From the NCBI RefSeq assembly GCF_932276165.1, contig NC_064002.1, forward strand, positions 8,804,001 to 8,868,000: a DNA stretch of 64,000 bases, in the 5' to 3' direction. The stretch comes from Plutella xylostella (lineage: Eukaryota; Arthropoda; Insecta; Lepidoptera; Plutellidae). Shown piece after piece: positions 1-12,396 of the stretch. The notes under the pieces are model-generated. The model had not been told where the DNA came from. It was given only the letters and a program-made list of their open reading frames with translations, and did not search any database. The first letter of the stretch is position 1, and the number at the start of each line of letters is the position of its first letter. A program made the translations under genes and the position numbers.

Positions 1-231
1 ACCGTTAATGTGAACTGAATCTTCAACTGATTGAATTACTCGAGTCGATGGTTGATTGTACCTGCATAAGATCCCTACTCGTTCATCTTGGTATTTACCG
101 GGTTGTTCCTATTAAATATCATGTAAGTAATTAATTTTGAGAACAATAAAAATGTAACAGTTACAGCAACATTTTAGTAGTCTGTATGTTTACACATCTA
201 GATGCAATTAAGTAAAAGCCTTTCGAAATTT

Positions 232-378
232 TCTTTACCCGTAAGAGCAATCTTACATACATAACATTGTATATAAATTCCAAAGAACTCATGGCTACAT
301 TTCATGGCCTGGATTTAAACCCACATCTCTGTTTTAAGAAGCGTGCCCTTACCTGATTGAGCTACCACCACTCTATAT
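232..378 (-). repeat. tRNA-derived SINE fragment
   Basis: Read on the minus strand, this begins with a tRNA-like head: a decayed A box (GTAGCTCAATCAGG) followed by a B-box remnant. It continues into a body shared with the better copy at 31534-31846, including the 'gtaagagc' and 'caaagaactcat' segments. The B box is mutated, so the copy is old. It is a Pol III-type SINE head and not a functional tRNA. Family membership rests only on the match to the other copies in this window. Confidence 0.6.
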
Positions 379-386
379 TTAACGTC

Positions 387-2661
387 GACGCCAGTTTAGA
401 GTGATACCACACGGGCGTTGCGTGTGCGTCAACTGGAACGTAAAAGTTTCACACGATTTCTAAAATGGGGGACGATGACGTTAAATATTGTCTATCAATA
501 TCAAACTACATATTCAAAAACGGAACGCGATCTTTCGGGAATGGCCCTGATGCACCCGATCTCGAATTAATACCTAATTAGTCCTCCTAGCCGGGGCCTG
601 GCGCTGACGTGCCACTCACGGCTGCACTCTCCAGCGAATCTAGTTCACGAATCTTCTGTTTAATTGTTTATTACATTACTGAATTTTGAAAACATGTTTG
701 TAGTGCTTTTTCAGTTTCATTAAAAAAATACTATTGAACGCGGAGGCTACTGGATCTCTATTTGAATCTGCATACGGGGTGTAGGTTTTTACACCGTTCG
801 AGAATAATACAATAGTAAATAGTACGTACAATAATAAATAACAAAGTTAGGGAATAAACACCGGTAAAATGGTTTTTGAAACCGCGATGAGCTTGTTCAA
901 TGTCTTATTACTAGACACAATTCACGGCGACAATGCCACTACCCTTGAGCAATTAAGATTAAGCATCTCTTAGTTCTGTATGAATAGAATCAACAGTTTT
1001 ATGCAAATACCATTTACGCCCCCTTTCGGTTTTCCCTTGGGAAATATGCTGAATCTCGCTATTACCATATGACTTGTCTGAAGATATTGTATGTGATATG
1101 AATGTATGACTGTTGTAAAATCTATATTATTATATCTGTAGCATACCTACCTATCTATAGATCTAAATGTTACTATCTCATCATTTTTTTCATATTTTTT
1201 TTTCATTTTTTCATCCAGGGCCTTAACCTAAGAAATATGTTGTTTTTCATATTAGCTATCGTGAATAAAAACTGTGTTCATTATAATAATTTTAAGATCA
1301 ATCTTATAAATTCTGACAGATCTATGAGGTAGGAGTAAATATCATAAAATGTCAAGTCACCGAATCTCGTATTTTTTACAGAAGCATTTTTTATATCCAT
1401 CGACTAATATATAGGTAGTAAAGTAGTAAACATGTATATTTTACTAAAGTAATCATTTGTTTAGTTTACAATATAGGCCACTGATGCCTGAAATAAAGGA
1501 TTAATATTGTTATTTAGTATGTAGTTGATCAACCAGCTAGTTATCAGCGGCGAACAGCGAGAGAGTTCCAACGATGAAGAAGTCTTCTAGAAACTACTGC
1601 TAACCCCGACTTAGTGCCCAGCCATCTAGCGTGACCTAGAAAACTAAATTCTAACGTTTTGAGAAATAAATATGTATATATCTTAAAATTACAGTACTTT
1701 TTGTACTGCACCGAATACATACCTATGGCAAATGCTTAAAGATACCTACATACATCGAAATCGTTCCCTGCTGGAGATAGGCCTACTAATTATGTAAACT
1801 TTCACTACGTATAAACTTAACACCCAACTGAATATACTAACCAACCATAACGATATTATACTATTATACACAGTAGATAGGAACTTGCTTGCCTATGATC
1901 TACTCTACTGCTACTAATATTATCGTAGCAACCGCCACAAAATGTCTGGAGGCCGTAATGCAAACGACTGAAAGTTTCAGCGGCTGTCATACGTCGCAGC
2001 GCACAGCGGGGTTTAACACCGGCTTAACAGCAATTTAACTACTTTCAGCTCGCAGACACTATCGGCTAATTGTTCCCTAGAGCAGAAAACATCGTAAACT
2101 CGCGACTCCGACGAAGCTGCGAGAATGAGTTTTGAATGGGGACTACCGTTTTTTTGCTCACCAGTTGGCGCCACTGTCGGCTGAGGTTAAGAGGTACCAT
2201 AGCTGTCAAACTTATCAAAAGAGACTGTATCAAATTGGCGCGAAATAAAGTTTTAAAATTTTGAATCTTATAAGCTTATTAATTATAAAATAACTATCAT
2301 CACATCGAGTTACTATGCCGCAATGTAGTGTAGATCCGTTATGTTCGGAAAGAAAAGGAGGACTTATGTTAACAAGTGATAAAACTGTTCTAAAACAGTG
2401 GCATGTGAAATAATTATTATCCGACAATCTCTTGTTTGTGAAAATCATTATAACCAATTTCAGAAAGAACATAATGTAAATAAGGACTAGGCATTTAATA
2501 AATACAATAAAAATAAAAGAATTACACACTGATTTAACTTTTATTTATCCTTTCCGTTTAAACACACTGCTATACAAAAAATATAACACATTAGTAATCC
2601 ACACAATGAATGCTGGTTGAGTTGTTAGTTGAAACTAAATAATGGTAGTATAGTATACTAA
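387..2661. other. Non-coding AT-rich stretch
   Basis: No coding exon, RNA gene or element with clear ends was recognised. Short open frames here (for example 1102-1332) are rich in Ile, Tyr, Phe and Leu, as expected for chance ORFs in AT-rich DNA. It lies downstream of the putative minus-strand terminal exons at 3110-3355, so it is probably intergenic. Confidence 0.5.
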
Positions 2662-2804
2662 GCCCCTGTTTCACAATGTCTGGTTAGGCGCTACCTGTCG
2701 GATAAAATACATGCTGTCACTGTCTAAAAAATTATAACAGAGAGTGACAGCATGTATTTTATCCGTCAGGTAGCCACTAACCAGACATTGTGAAACAGAC
2801 CCTA
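2662..2804. mobile_element. Foldback MITE, about 140 bp
   Basis: Two arms of about 60 bp are near-perfect inverted copies, running from TGTTTCACAATGTCTGG inward to ATACATGCTGTCACT. They are separated by a short AT-rich loop near 2728-2741. The arms carry small mismatches (GGCGCTACCTGTCGG against its partner). CTAAG occurs on both sides and may be the target duplication. There is no coding capacity. The structure is that of a miniature inverted-repeat DNA transposon, superfamily unknown. Confidence 0.75.
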
Positions 2805-2819
2805 AGTATTATATTATTT

Positions 2820-3050
2820 GTGGGGGTGTCAGTACCTGCACCTGGCTCACTCGAATGGAGCCTTTGTGCATATCGCCTTAAGGTCTAAACTCCACTCCTA
2901 AGCTTGGACCATTTCCTACCACGCTGGTCCTCTGCAGGTTGGTGGGTTCGAAAATCTAGATGTGCAGGTTTTATCACGATGTTTTAACTAACCGTAAGAG
3001 CGATGGTATACATTGTACATAAATTCCAAAGTACTCATTGGTGATAATAT
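2820..3050 (-). repeat. SINE body lacking the tRNA head
   Basis: This matches the body of the SINE at 31534-31846: 'ggggtgt.agtacctgcacctggctc', 'aagcttggaccatttcc.accacgctggtcc' and 'cgtaagagcgatggtatacatt'. It stops before the tRNA-like head present in that copy. Orientation is minus because the missing promoter end would lie at the higher coordinate. Confidence 0.65.
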
Positions 3051-3109
3051 CTAGATCTGGAGTTTAATTTTTAGTGTTCACACTGCTATACAAAGTTTCT
3101 GAAGGCCAC

Positions 3110-3355
3110 TCAACAGTACACTGAATCATTTTGTTGTATGATGCTGTCCTCTACGTTTCCAACCAAGTTACTGTTACGGTCATAGTCTTGGTATCTGTAA
3201 AAAGAAAAAACATAGCTGTTACCTAAGCAAACAAGCATACACTTCGTAAAAAATAAGTTTGTAAACAGTAAACAAACTAACCTCGAAATTAGCTGCTCTT
3301 TGAGACTGCTTATTTTTGCGCCTCTTTTCCTTAAGAGGGCGCCGAGCTTTTGACG
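3110..3355 (-). CDS. Putative last two exons of an unidentified minus-strand gene
   Basis: On the minus strand, 3355-3282 is open for 74 nt and ends in a GTTAG donor. An acceptor with a good pyrimidine tract (TTTCTTTTTACAG) precedes 3194-3110. Joined in phase 2, they encode about 52 residues ending at TGA (3112-3110). The peptide has a basic part (LLRKRGAK) followed by LKEQLISRYQDYDRN and ends in NDSVYC. It could be a cytoplasmic tail, but I do not recognise the family. The weak point is the acceptor before 3355, which has a poor pyrimidine tract and follows an in-frame stop directly. No further upstream exon was found, so the rest of the gene is either far upstream or absent. Confidence 0.35.
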   Translation of the reverse strand, partial: RQKLGALLRKRGAKISSLKEQLISRLVCLLFTNLFFTKCMLVCLGNSYVFSFYRYQDYDRNSNLVGNVEDSIIQQNDSVYC

Positions 3356-4139
3356 CTAATCGATTTTAGGTATTCAATACGCTCCGTGTATGTGTGCGTG
3401 AGGCGGCTGTGGCGGCCGGCGCACAGTGGTTCCGTTATAAAAAACAGTTGATATTAAACCTAAGAAAATGATGTTAAAGTTTGAGAGTTCTTGTACGAAG
3501 AATCACTTTTTTTTGTTTTACCAATACCTACATATAAAAACAACAGAAACTAAATATTTGAAATAATTTTATTGGAAACCTTCACAAAATAGTTTCGATT
3601 TATAGAATTGAAAAATGAATTTATAGAATTAAGTAATATTTTATGTCCCTATTTATAATTTACAGTCGCTGTGTTTTACTTATTTATTTCTTATTATTAT
3701 AATCATTGAAATCGGCTCAATAAACTCATGTAAAATATCAAAACGGCTAAATAGGGTAAAAACCCCAGAAGTTGACCGTTTGTATTCAAATTATTTAATA
3801 TTCAAAGTAGGTACGACAGATAATGTATATTTTAGGTAGTTAGATAAGTTTATTTAAATTTAGGTTAAGTAACACTAAATTGTATTTGTGTAAGTATACA
3901 GTAGTTTTTATTTAATTTAAAGAGTTAGGCTGACTTTTCTTTCCACACCATAAAGGTTGACTGGAATAATTTGTGTATATGTCGCAGGCATCTGGTTGAA
4001 TCACTAGCGCATTCATAGGATGGCGCGACTCAATTGTATGACTAGGCCGAATGTTGATTGTACAAGCGTCACAAAACGTCCAACTAGTTAGCGGACTTAA
4101 AATCAGTCAGGTGGTGAATAAAACAAATATGGCGTTTAA
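3356..4139. other. Non-coding, nothing recognised
   Basis: AT-rich DNA with no supported exon. If the exons at 3110-3355 are real, this would be intron of that gene. Confidence 0.4.
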
Positions 4140-5320
4140 CAGCTGTGTCCACTCAGAATGCTCCAAAAAATTTCCTGACTTTCCCTGACCATTTCAGAAA
4201 TTTTCCCTGACCAGAGATCAAAATAAATACAAGCTTGATTTGAAAGTTTTCCGTCCATTTGCTTCACACTTAGTAAAAAAACGTCGACTGAAATTAAATA
4301 TTTATACAGGGGGCTGTAAAAAGTGTATATTAAGCCGAAGGAGATGAGATTGACTCAGGCAGGTCATTTTGAACAACATAAAACTCGAATAAAAATATAC
4401 AAACTTTGTTAGCCAGGTGAAGTTTTACTATTGAGAAAACAAAATCGCGAATTTCAAAACCTCATTCTATTTCTCAATCAACCCATTTCAGCTATGTACG
4501 CCTACTACTATAGCAATATTCTGTACATAGAAAGTACCTACTTGATTTTTTTGTACGACAAAGTTTAAATACGTTTATTTTGCCATAATGTGTAAAGAAC
4601 TCATTTTTGTATTTGCAAAATTTAGATATTTTTTTAAAATAATATTTTAATTTTCGTAATTTAAGAAAGTCGTTAATAATTTGGAAACCCAAGCGGGATC
4701 CACTGGTTATTATTGCAAAATACGTTAGTTTGAACTATTTAAAGCACACTTATTGATGGTAGGGTTAGTAGGTACAGAGTGCTTTGAAAGTACCTCTCCT
4801 CATTTTATTTTTCATAAAATGTGAAATTGAAGCAGGCAGATAAAATAAACTTTATAATTTTGTATATGCGCTCACGCTGCCAGCGCAAAGTATGAGAATT
4901 GATCGATGAAATGAGCGCCGATACAGCGCGTCTGCAAAAACACGTTATACGGGGACTTATTTTTCATCACAAACTCTTAAAACAGAAGTTGTCGGAATGG
5001 CAACTCTGCCAGCCTCAGCTGAGTCACACTCTTTAGAAAGAAATTGAATTAAGGGGACATGATTTCAACAAACTATGAACTGAGTCTGGAATCTGGCTTA
5101 CGAGATTTTATTTTATGACTTATTTATTTTACGTTTAAAATTGTAAAAGAAAAATAATAACTAGTAAAGGAAAGAACAATTAAGCAAAAAATATGCTTTA
5201 ATAGTCATTTTTCCCTGACTTTCCAGGTGGCCCATCAATTTCACTGACTTTCCATTACCACTTTGAGCTTCCCTGACTTTTCCCTGACTATCCCTGACTT
5301 TCCAGAAAGTGGACACCCTG
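4140..5320. mobile_element. Non-autonomous DNA transposon, CAGGGTGTCCACT family, copy 1
   Basis: The right end reads AGTGGACACCCTG, the reverse complement of the family start CAGGGTGTCCACT seen at 54443. The left end here is damaged (CAGCTGTGTCCACT). Both ends carry runs of 'tttccctgac' subterminal repeats. The interior is collinear with the copy at 54443-57087 ('acagggggctgtaaaaagtgtatattaagccg', 'gaattgatcgatgaaatgagcgccgatacagcg') but lacks the two insertions found there. No transposase frame is visible. The superfamily is uncertain. Confidence 0.8.
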
Positions 5321-5671
5321 AGCTAAAAGCTGACACAATAATTTAACAAATTCAAAAACAGACTTCAAAAAACCACTAAAATGTAAGAAATAATTTAAGG
5401 TGTACACAAATTCTACTCGTATGTGACAGTACAAATATACCTAAGCAGGAACTGTTCTTTTTTCATGTTGGTGCGGTGACAAAGTAATCTGAAGAAATAT
5501 GGCACCAACTCCAAAAAAGATCGATTTTCACCAAATTATAAAAGTGTCAATATCTCGAAAACTATCGATTTTTTACTAAGGTCATATTATGATAGTCTGG
5601 CTACTCATGAGCTGGTCTATCAGCCCTCCAAGGCATATCATTGACTTTTAGGACACCCTGTCTGTACATAC

Positions 5672-5760
5672 AATTATTGTAAGATGGGATTCGCTTCTCA
5701 CGCCAAGATGCGGGTTCAAATCCACTGACAATAGGGAATATTTAGATTTACATTGCCTTA
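5672..5760 (+). repeat. tRNA-like SINE head fragment
   Basis: A consensus-like Pol III B box (GGTTCAAATCC) lies at 5713-5723, preceded by 'gcttctcacgccaagatgc', which resembles the head of the 31534-31846 SINE in the opposite orientation. The A box is degraded, so this is a SINE relic and not a tRNA gene. Confidence 0.45.
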
Positions 5761-8689
5761 TTATAGTAAAAACAAACTCAACACCAAAACAGGTAATTTA
5801 GGGTATTTTAAAGAATGTTAAAAATTTATAACCGACACTACCACTGTAAACGCCCGAGAAAATTTTCACGTCGTTTTTTTCTTTCTGTCATTGTGTGACG
5901 AGATGTAAATAATGTATTCTGCAGAGAAATGCCAACATCTGGTACGTTTACCCTATATGTAATAGAAGAAAGCTACAGATGTAACGTGTAAATTCGTAGA
6001 TTTAGCAGTAGATAGCTAGGTAGGTAGGTAGGTAATATATAGGTATACTAGGCAGATGTATTTGGTAGGAGAATAGGTACCTACTATGGGCATAGATAGG
6101 TACCTACTTTGTTACCGCGCAGTGAACGCGCTACGTTGGTACTTGGTAGGTATGGAGATATTCTAGATAGGTAGGTACCGAGCTACCGAGTATACTTACG
6201 AAGCAACAGGAGTAGGTATTCCCTTTGTTTTCATAACTCTTGGCCTTTCTTGCCCTACAAAGTTTTTATTTTCTTACCACATTACTAATGTTTTATAAAT
6301 TAAAATTTTAAATTAGTGTTACAGCCGATGACAGGTCAATGAACCTGACATAATCTATTATTCTAATAAGAAATTTTAGATTCACAAAAAATATATATAG
6401 TGTTCTAAGTATAAGTAGGTACCTACTTTGATTTTATTGTCGTCATCATCAGCCACTACACGTCCACTGCTGAATATAGGCCTCTAAAGAGCGCCGCAAC
6501 CCTGTCCTTGGCCTTGACCTAAATTCATTAGGTAGGTAGGTATAAGAAAAAGGGGTAAGTGTACAAGTTTTACTTATTTAATTTCTTCATGCACCAAACT
6601 CTGTTTACGTAGCAGATCCGTGCGTGAGCGCAAGCGACACAACCTCCCCGTCTGACGGCCGTAGCCAGACTAACGCGGATACGGGGGACACGGGGCAGCT
6701 CTTCTTAGACTGGACGGAATACGCGTCAATTTTATTATTTTCTTCGTATTATTGAAATAAACACATATATTGAAAAATTAAAGTTTATACTATATCCAAA
6801 ACGATTAGTTTTATTACTATACAAAAACTCATAACCTTCCTTTAAGTATTGAAGCCGTAGTTAGGTTTCAGATGGTTTTGGTTTTCCGTTGCAGAGGTAA
6901 CTTTGGATTTTTTTTCTATCGAGGAAACTAAAAGTAATTGCGTTTTCGAACTTTATAATCGATAAAAGGTATTCTCAAATATATTATTATATAAATCTCA
7001 TAACTAAATCCTTAGTAAAAACGATACAGCAATGCAACAGAGCAACGCAAATATTTCGCAATTACATATTATTTGCGCGGCGCCCTCTTAATTATTCAGC
7101 TTTCAACGACAAATAATCCATATTTGCGATAATTTCGCAAAAAGAGATCACTTTTCAACAGGGAAATGAACGAAAATATAATTTATCACGAAGCCCGCCA
7201 AACAAATTATATGAAAAGTAAAATGTCACTTGACCTCAGTGCACACCAGCGCCCCTAGCGCCAAATTCACACGCGTTAGCCCCCATTATAAGCTTACGGT
7301 ACACTTTACTTAGGTGTACTTTATGGATAAGACGCAGAAGTTTACACGCATTGTGAATTTCGGCTGCTGATTTAGTCGTCGTCGGGATCTCGCGATGAAT
7401 TCACTAACTGAAAGTTTATCTCGTGTCTGTACAACATTACATTTATAGTAGAGTACTTAACTCTTTAGGGAATCGAGGGAAAATATAAACTGGATGAGAA
7501 ATCCCTGGCCATGTCTTTGCGGCGACAAACACCTATAGCTAGACCAAAGCGCCATAGTTATCCGATACCACGGGATGTTAAGACACTCCTGTACAACATC
7601 TACTGGGAACTGAGCTTAGTTGCACAGTTCCAACATTATAGGGCAAGTTCCTGCATGCCCGCAGATACGCTTCTTGGTCCGTCGAGTGCCTTGTTGCGGA
7701 AACAAAGACAATTAATTCCGTTTCTGAATGCGACAACCGAAATTGTAGTTGAACGGCTTGGTAACAGGTCTCATCAACATTATCCTCGATAGTTAGTGCA
7801 CTGTTAGAGATTGTGCAGCAATAATTGGTGCAACATCATCATAACCAGCCAATAATCATAGAGAAGATACAGGCGATTGTGTTAGTCAGAGGTTGTCAGT
7901 TGTGGCTGGATTAGGAGGTAGTGGCTTACAGCATCGGTTCCTTGAGATATATAACTAAGCCACTTCAGCTAGCTTCTAAGACCATAATATGGTGTGCCGG
8001 TACATATAACCAGACGATCCTACATATAAAAATCAAGAACTGCATGAGGAATTTCTTTATAAACACCAATAAAACACCACAAATTACACACGCAAACAAA
8101 TCAGCGTGTCGTCGTAAGTAAGCAAGGCGGTGGCGGCTTACTGCAGCCGCTGAAATATGCAACTGGCAGCGAGGCCGGCAAATCTCAACTTGGATACGGG
8201 GACATAAGGTGATGTGCCACTGTGGGCGGTGCTAAAAGTAAGCAAGGAGGTGCTATAATATAGCAGAAGTTCCGTGCATTTTGGGATGATTTGGTCATTA
8301 ACTAACAAATACATTTAAACTTAAAACACCGTTTTCGTTTCGTTTCGTTTTCGTAGGTGAGCATGAAAATATGAAATTTCGGAGCTTTCGCTATAAGTAA
8401 CTGTTTAGTTTTAAGTGTGTTTAAGTGTAAGTATTTATGAATAAGTTGTTCTGTGGCCTGATTTCATTTCCACATTTCTTTACATACACTGTTCCATATA
8501 AAACTTCGTCTCAAGACCGAATTTCTGTAAGCAAGATATACCGTCCCAAGCTGATGTAATTTAATTTGAATGGCTCAGTAGGTGTGGAGCTTCATTTATT
8601 AAGTAGCACCGACGAATCACTGAGTAGTTCTGGGATCTCTAAGCGGGAATTAAACATATGCGGTTGAGTAGGAATATCTTTAGGTACTT
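5761..8689. other. Non-coding stretch with simple repeats and an RTE tail relic
   Basis: At 6000-6190 the sequence is dominated by degenerate TAGG/AGGTACCTAC simple repeat. At 6440-6500 there is a CATCATCAGCC..CCACTGCTGAATATAGGCCTC segment, a motif widespread in lepidopteran genomes and probably derived from RTE-type LINE 3' ends, here antisense. A 93-codon plus-strand ORF (7511-7792) has no recognisable domain and no splice context, and I do not call it a gene. Nothing else was recognised. Confidence 0.45.
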
Positions 8690-8970
8690 AATAAATATAT
8701 TATGTAAGGCAAAACGTAGCGTGGGGAGCCCTCAAGCCCGCTGGAACTACCGCCTTGGTATCCGGTAGTGGTTGGACGGAGAAAGCTGATGATTTTTTTT
8801 TCAGCAGTGGCTGACTATATTATTTGCAATGGACGGCTGTTGATGACAACATTGTCGAATAGAACCTACGAGTGTAAATTTATTGTAAATATATATTTTT
8901 CACCCTTTGTACTTTTATTTGTAATATTTGTACAATAAAGAGTTAAATAATAAATAATAATAATATTTAT
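8690..8970 (+). mobile_element. Possible 3' end of a non-LTR retrotransposon
   Basis: A relatively GC-rich block ('gccctcaagcccgctggaactaccgcc') is followed by an AT-rich trailer containing AATAAA and ending in a TAA/AAT-type simple repeat near 8940-8965. This layout is typical of truncated LINE 3' ends. No coding domain remains. It could also be the end of an unrecognised gene. Confidence 0.3.
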
Positions 8971-9410
8971 TTTGCTAAGGTTTTTCAGCCTTTTCAGGTC
9001 AACAGAGCTGGCACGCACGAATAATAAATTAAATAGCAGTTGTAGGTTTTAGATATCCTATTTTTGTGGAGTAGGAGACAAATTTACTGCCTCATGTAAA
9101 TGAGTTTCTATTTCAACTTTCAGGAAAGTTATAACAAATAAAATAGTTTACTGAAACTTAACTTAATATGATGAAATAGGGGAATATGTCTTCTAGCAAT
9201 TCACATTTATTGATTATTGGATTTAAAGTTTTTTTTTTCAATACACTTAGATAGTAATATAATGTATGGGACAGGAGTATCTTGCAAAAATAGTATATTT
9301 TTTATCCGAAAAAGTTTGCATGGAGAAGTATATGTACTATTTTAGAGTTGCTGCCTACGCCTTTCGGCTTACTATACTTAGTTATACTTTAAATCTGTCA
9401 ATTCTACTAT

Positions 9411-9455
9411 TCTACTAATATTATAAATGCGAAAGTAACTGTGTCTGTCTGTCTT

Positions 9456-9488
<33 letters not shown>

Positions 9489-9639
9489 TACTCTTTCACG
9501 CCAAAACTACTGAACGGATTTGAATGAAATTTGGTATAAATATGGTATAGACCCTAGGAAAGAACATAGGCTACTTTTTATCCCGGAATTCCCACGGGAA
9601 AACTTTTTAAGGCGAAGCGAAGCTCGCGGGAACAGCTAG
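9411..9639 (+). mobile_element. Short non-autonomous Helitron, lepidopteran type
   Basis: It starts TCTACTAATATTATAAATGC, then has a CTGT-type microsatellite (about 9446-9488) and a conserved 'ttcacgccaaaactactgaacgg' core. It ends with a GC-rich hairpin-forming tail (GGCGAAGCGAAGCTCGCGGG) and GCTAG before T. The TC start and CTAG end with 3' flanking T fit Helitrons. A second copy is at 47525-47734 and a tail relic at 34926-34964. It has no coding capacity. Confidence 0.8.
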
Positions 9640-9754
9640 TCATCTATAATTTAAAATATCGTAACGTAGTCATAATATGTACAAGGACGGGTAACTCACA
9701 GGTGCTTCATTTAGTGATGGGAAATGGGAAGCTCGACATCTCGCGACAATGCGG

Positions 9755-9860
9755 AGTAGAACAATGGCCGAGTGGTCCTTGTCTGTGGTACAGTAGGTAC
9801 TGCTCAGTACACAGGACTGCAGGTCACAGATCAACCCTGCTTCACACCCTGTTCGCTCGT
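9755..9860 (+). repeat. tRNA-like (class II) SINE or pseudogene fragment
   Basis: The sequence ATGGCCGAGTGGTCC at about 9763-9778 is a good A-box/D-arm match of the Leu/Ser tRNA type. The expected B box about 50 bases downstream is decayed ('aggtcacagatcaaccc'). It is read as a tRNA-derived repeat relic, because an intact tRNA fold is not visible. Confidence 0.35.
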
Positions 9861-11022
9861 GTACGATGAAAAGCAGAATTGTTTTTTTGTGTATGTTTTT
9901 TTTGTATAAAATTCTATGGCTATTTGGGACATTTGGAATACAATTTTCATTGTACATTCTAGATTAAAATCTTTTAGATTTACTTAAGTACCTCGTTTCT
10001 CGGCCATACTAAATAAGTATTATAATTATACACGAATTATACATACCATTTAACATCAAATGCTGGACTTTTATGTCAAAGTCAGCCAAAGATTTATCGA
10101 TAACTGTATCATACTTATCTCTATCACGTTTGTCTTTAATATACGAGTAGGTTACATGTTGTCACAGGGTAAGAAATAATGATAACTTTATGATACCTAG
10201 GGAGTTAGGGACTCGCCCAGACTATATTTTCCGATGTTAATTGGGTTTAGTTGGGAAACTCAATTCGTAGTTATTAAACTTATTCCATCTTTTCAACTTA
10301 GTATTTGTTCGTATTTTTCGGTGTATTGTAATGAGGTTAGACGTAAAATACAAAAAAAAATATGTTTCATTTAACGTCGAAATACAATGTAGAGTCCGCG
10401 TTATAAAAGCTTCCACTGGCGACAATCAACTAATTTAATGTCTGCGTCATCACTTTTCACTGAAAGCGGTATTTTCAGAGCGTTCAGCGCCAGGGAAATT
10501 AGAAAGACATGGTTTTTTCTAATAAGATTTAAAAAAGTTCACACCAGTGGCCAATATAGCTAATCCGTCACCTCAAAATTGGCAAACTGATTGGGGTAAA
10601 GCCCTCTATTCAATACACGCACCGCGAGCCGAGCCCCGAGCCGTACCAATCCGTGGGCAAATCCGTCAACACTTGCCCGTCTTGTACACAAGAGTACAGT
10701 CAGGATATGTGTAAGTATAATCATTTTTCCATTATTAAATACGAGTACTAAATAAATAAATACGAGTACTAATACTTACTAGATAGGTGGTCATTCACCT
10801 TAGTAGACTATCACTATTGATATTTCCACCCGGTTAAAAGTATCATTTCCACGTTTTATTGGTTCCTTTATCAATTTCATTAATATCGCTTACGGACAAT
10901 ACCTAAATCTGTGTCTTTGTGTTTAGAAATGGTCGGTCGTAAAAGCTTTGTATCAAAGGCCATCGTACCTAAGTTAAAAGTATAATTCCACTGGATAGAT
11001 AGGTACGTATGTGCGCTATACG

Positions 11023-11088
<66 letters not shown>

Positions 11089-11815
11089 GATATACACTTT
11101 GCTTTAGAAACTTTATTATCGTTTTAAAAAGTTCGCAGCCACAATAAATGCAATAATAATACATACATACATACATCAATAAAATTTACGTACAGGGTGT
11201 CCCGACCCGATAGTCAATTTTAATCTTGTCGTAATCTTAGCTTTGTCGTGTCGGACTCTAGAGCTGCATAGCGTATATCACCGTAACAGAAGAATTCGAG
11301 TCAGAGTATAGATGCCGGGCCTCTAATGATTGTTTTATATTAACTAATAGTATTATATACGTACATAGAATCAGAACGATAATAATACATATAAGTTAAC
11401 TAACCAAGTGAAACAGAATATAAAATCCTAGATAGTTACATAATCCAATTTATCACATCAACATTCACGATGAAAATAGGTAAATGAAGCCAATGCTTTA
11501 GCCGTGCCACAGCCAGCTTCCACAGTGTTACAACTGCGAGTCTCGTAGAGGCGGCCGGCCGTGAAATTGCACGCCGCCTCTAATTCTAAACGACGTGATA
11601 ATTCACAAGTGTGCCAGACTTGCTTCATACTTTATCCACTGGGGCTCTAACTTGAAGACTTCACCAACTTAGTTTAAGTTAGGTATACTTGCTTATCATG
11701 ATGATAAAATATCGAACTTTATGTAGACGTAGTAGAGGTAGAGATAAATAAGCATTCCATCGTCGATGAAATGATAATAAAGCATATTTTTTACAATTTA
11801 TTGCTCTGTCTAAAC
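9861..11815. other. Non-coding stretch
   Basis: No exon or element ends were recognised apart from the TA microsatellite listed separately. Possible ORFs here are short and compositionally biased. Confidence 0.45.
11027..11087. repeat. (TA)n microsatellite
   Basis: About 30 uninterrupted TA units. The minus-strand ORF crossing it (a run of Ile-Tyr) is an artefact of this repeat. Confidence 0.95.
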
Positions 11816-12388
11816 CATTGGTACTCAACCTTTTTTATATAAGGGCCACAAACACGTTTAAGTCATGGTGTCGCGGGCCGCAAGCCAATTTTTTTTAAAC
11901 TATTATAAATCGATGTAAAATATCGAATAATAATATAAAAAAACACATGCATATATATACTACTCTGTGTAAAAAGTATCGGGATTCGGGATTAGATCAA
12001 TAAAACAAAAAAAATATTGTTATTCATTCAAATCTATTTTATTTTATCTTCAGAAACGGCACACATACGCCAACGAAATATCCATTCATCACAACATTTT
12101 TTCTATAGAAGACAATAAGGAAAAATCGCCGCGAGTGCTAAACACAACTCTGAAAACAGCGTTTAAAAAACGTGATGATTGGATAATTCGTTGGCGAATC
12201 GTTTCTGAAGGAGCAAACTTTGAAAGTGATAAAATAAATTTGGATGAATAACAATCATTTTTAGTTTTATGGATATAATCCCGATACTTTTTACTATATA
12301 TTCTCTATTATCTCTCATGGCGCGCGGGCCACTGATAAAGGCCCGGCGGGCCACATGCGGCCCGCGGGCCGCAGTTTGAGTATAGCTG
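11816..12388. mobile_element. Non-autonomous hAT-type element
   Basis: Both sides carry the 8-bp direct repeat GTCTAAAC (11808-11815 and 12389-12396), the target-duplication size of hAT transposons. The ends are imperfect inverted repeats: CATTGGTACTCAACC at the left, and CAGCTATACTCAAACTG read inward from the right. GC-rich 'gggccgc' subterminal blocks sit at both sides. There is no transposase frame. The interior is largely occupied by a second element at 11972-12291. Confidence 0.75.
11972..12291. mobile_element. Mariner-like MITE nested in the hAT element
   Basis: The terminal inverted repeats AAAAGTATCGGGATT and AATCCCGATACTTTT are bounded on both sides by TA (11970-11971 and 12292-12293), the signature of Tc1/mariner insertion. 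It is about 320 bp. No intact transposase frame was seen. Confidence 0.7.
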
Positions 12389-12396
12389 GTCTAAAC

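Noticed and set aside
6000..6190. Possible regulatory array of TAGGTAGG/GGTACCTA
   Set aside because: It is degenerate simple repeat, common in AT-rich insect DNA.
7511..7792. 93-codon plus-strand ORF
   Set aside because: No recognisable domain, no splice partners, and surroundings full of repeat relics; length is within chance for this composition.
9763..9850. Possible Leu/Ser tRNA gene
   Set aside because: The A box is good but the B box and arms are not intact.
10880..11179. 99-codon minus-strand ORF
   Set aside because: Most of it is Ile-Tyr from the TA microsatellite.
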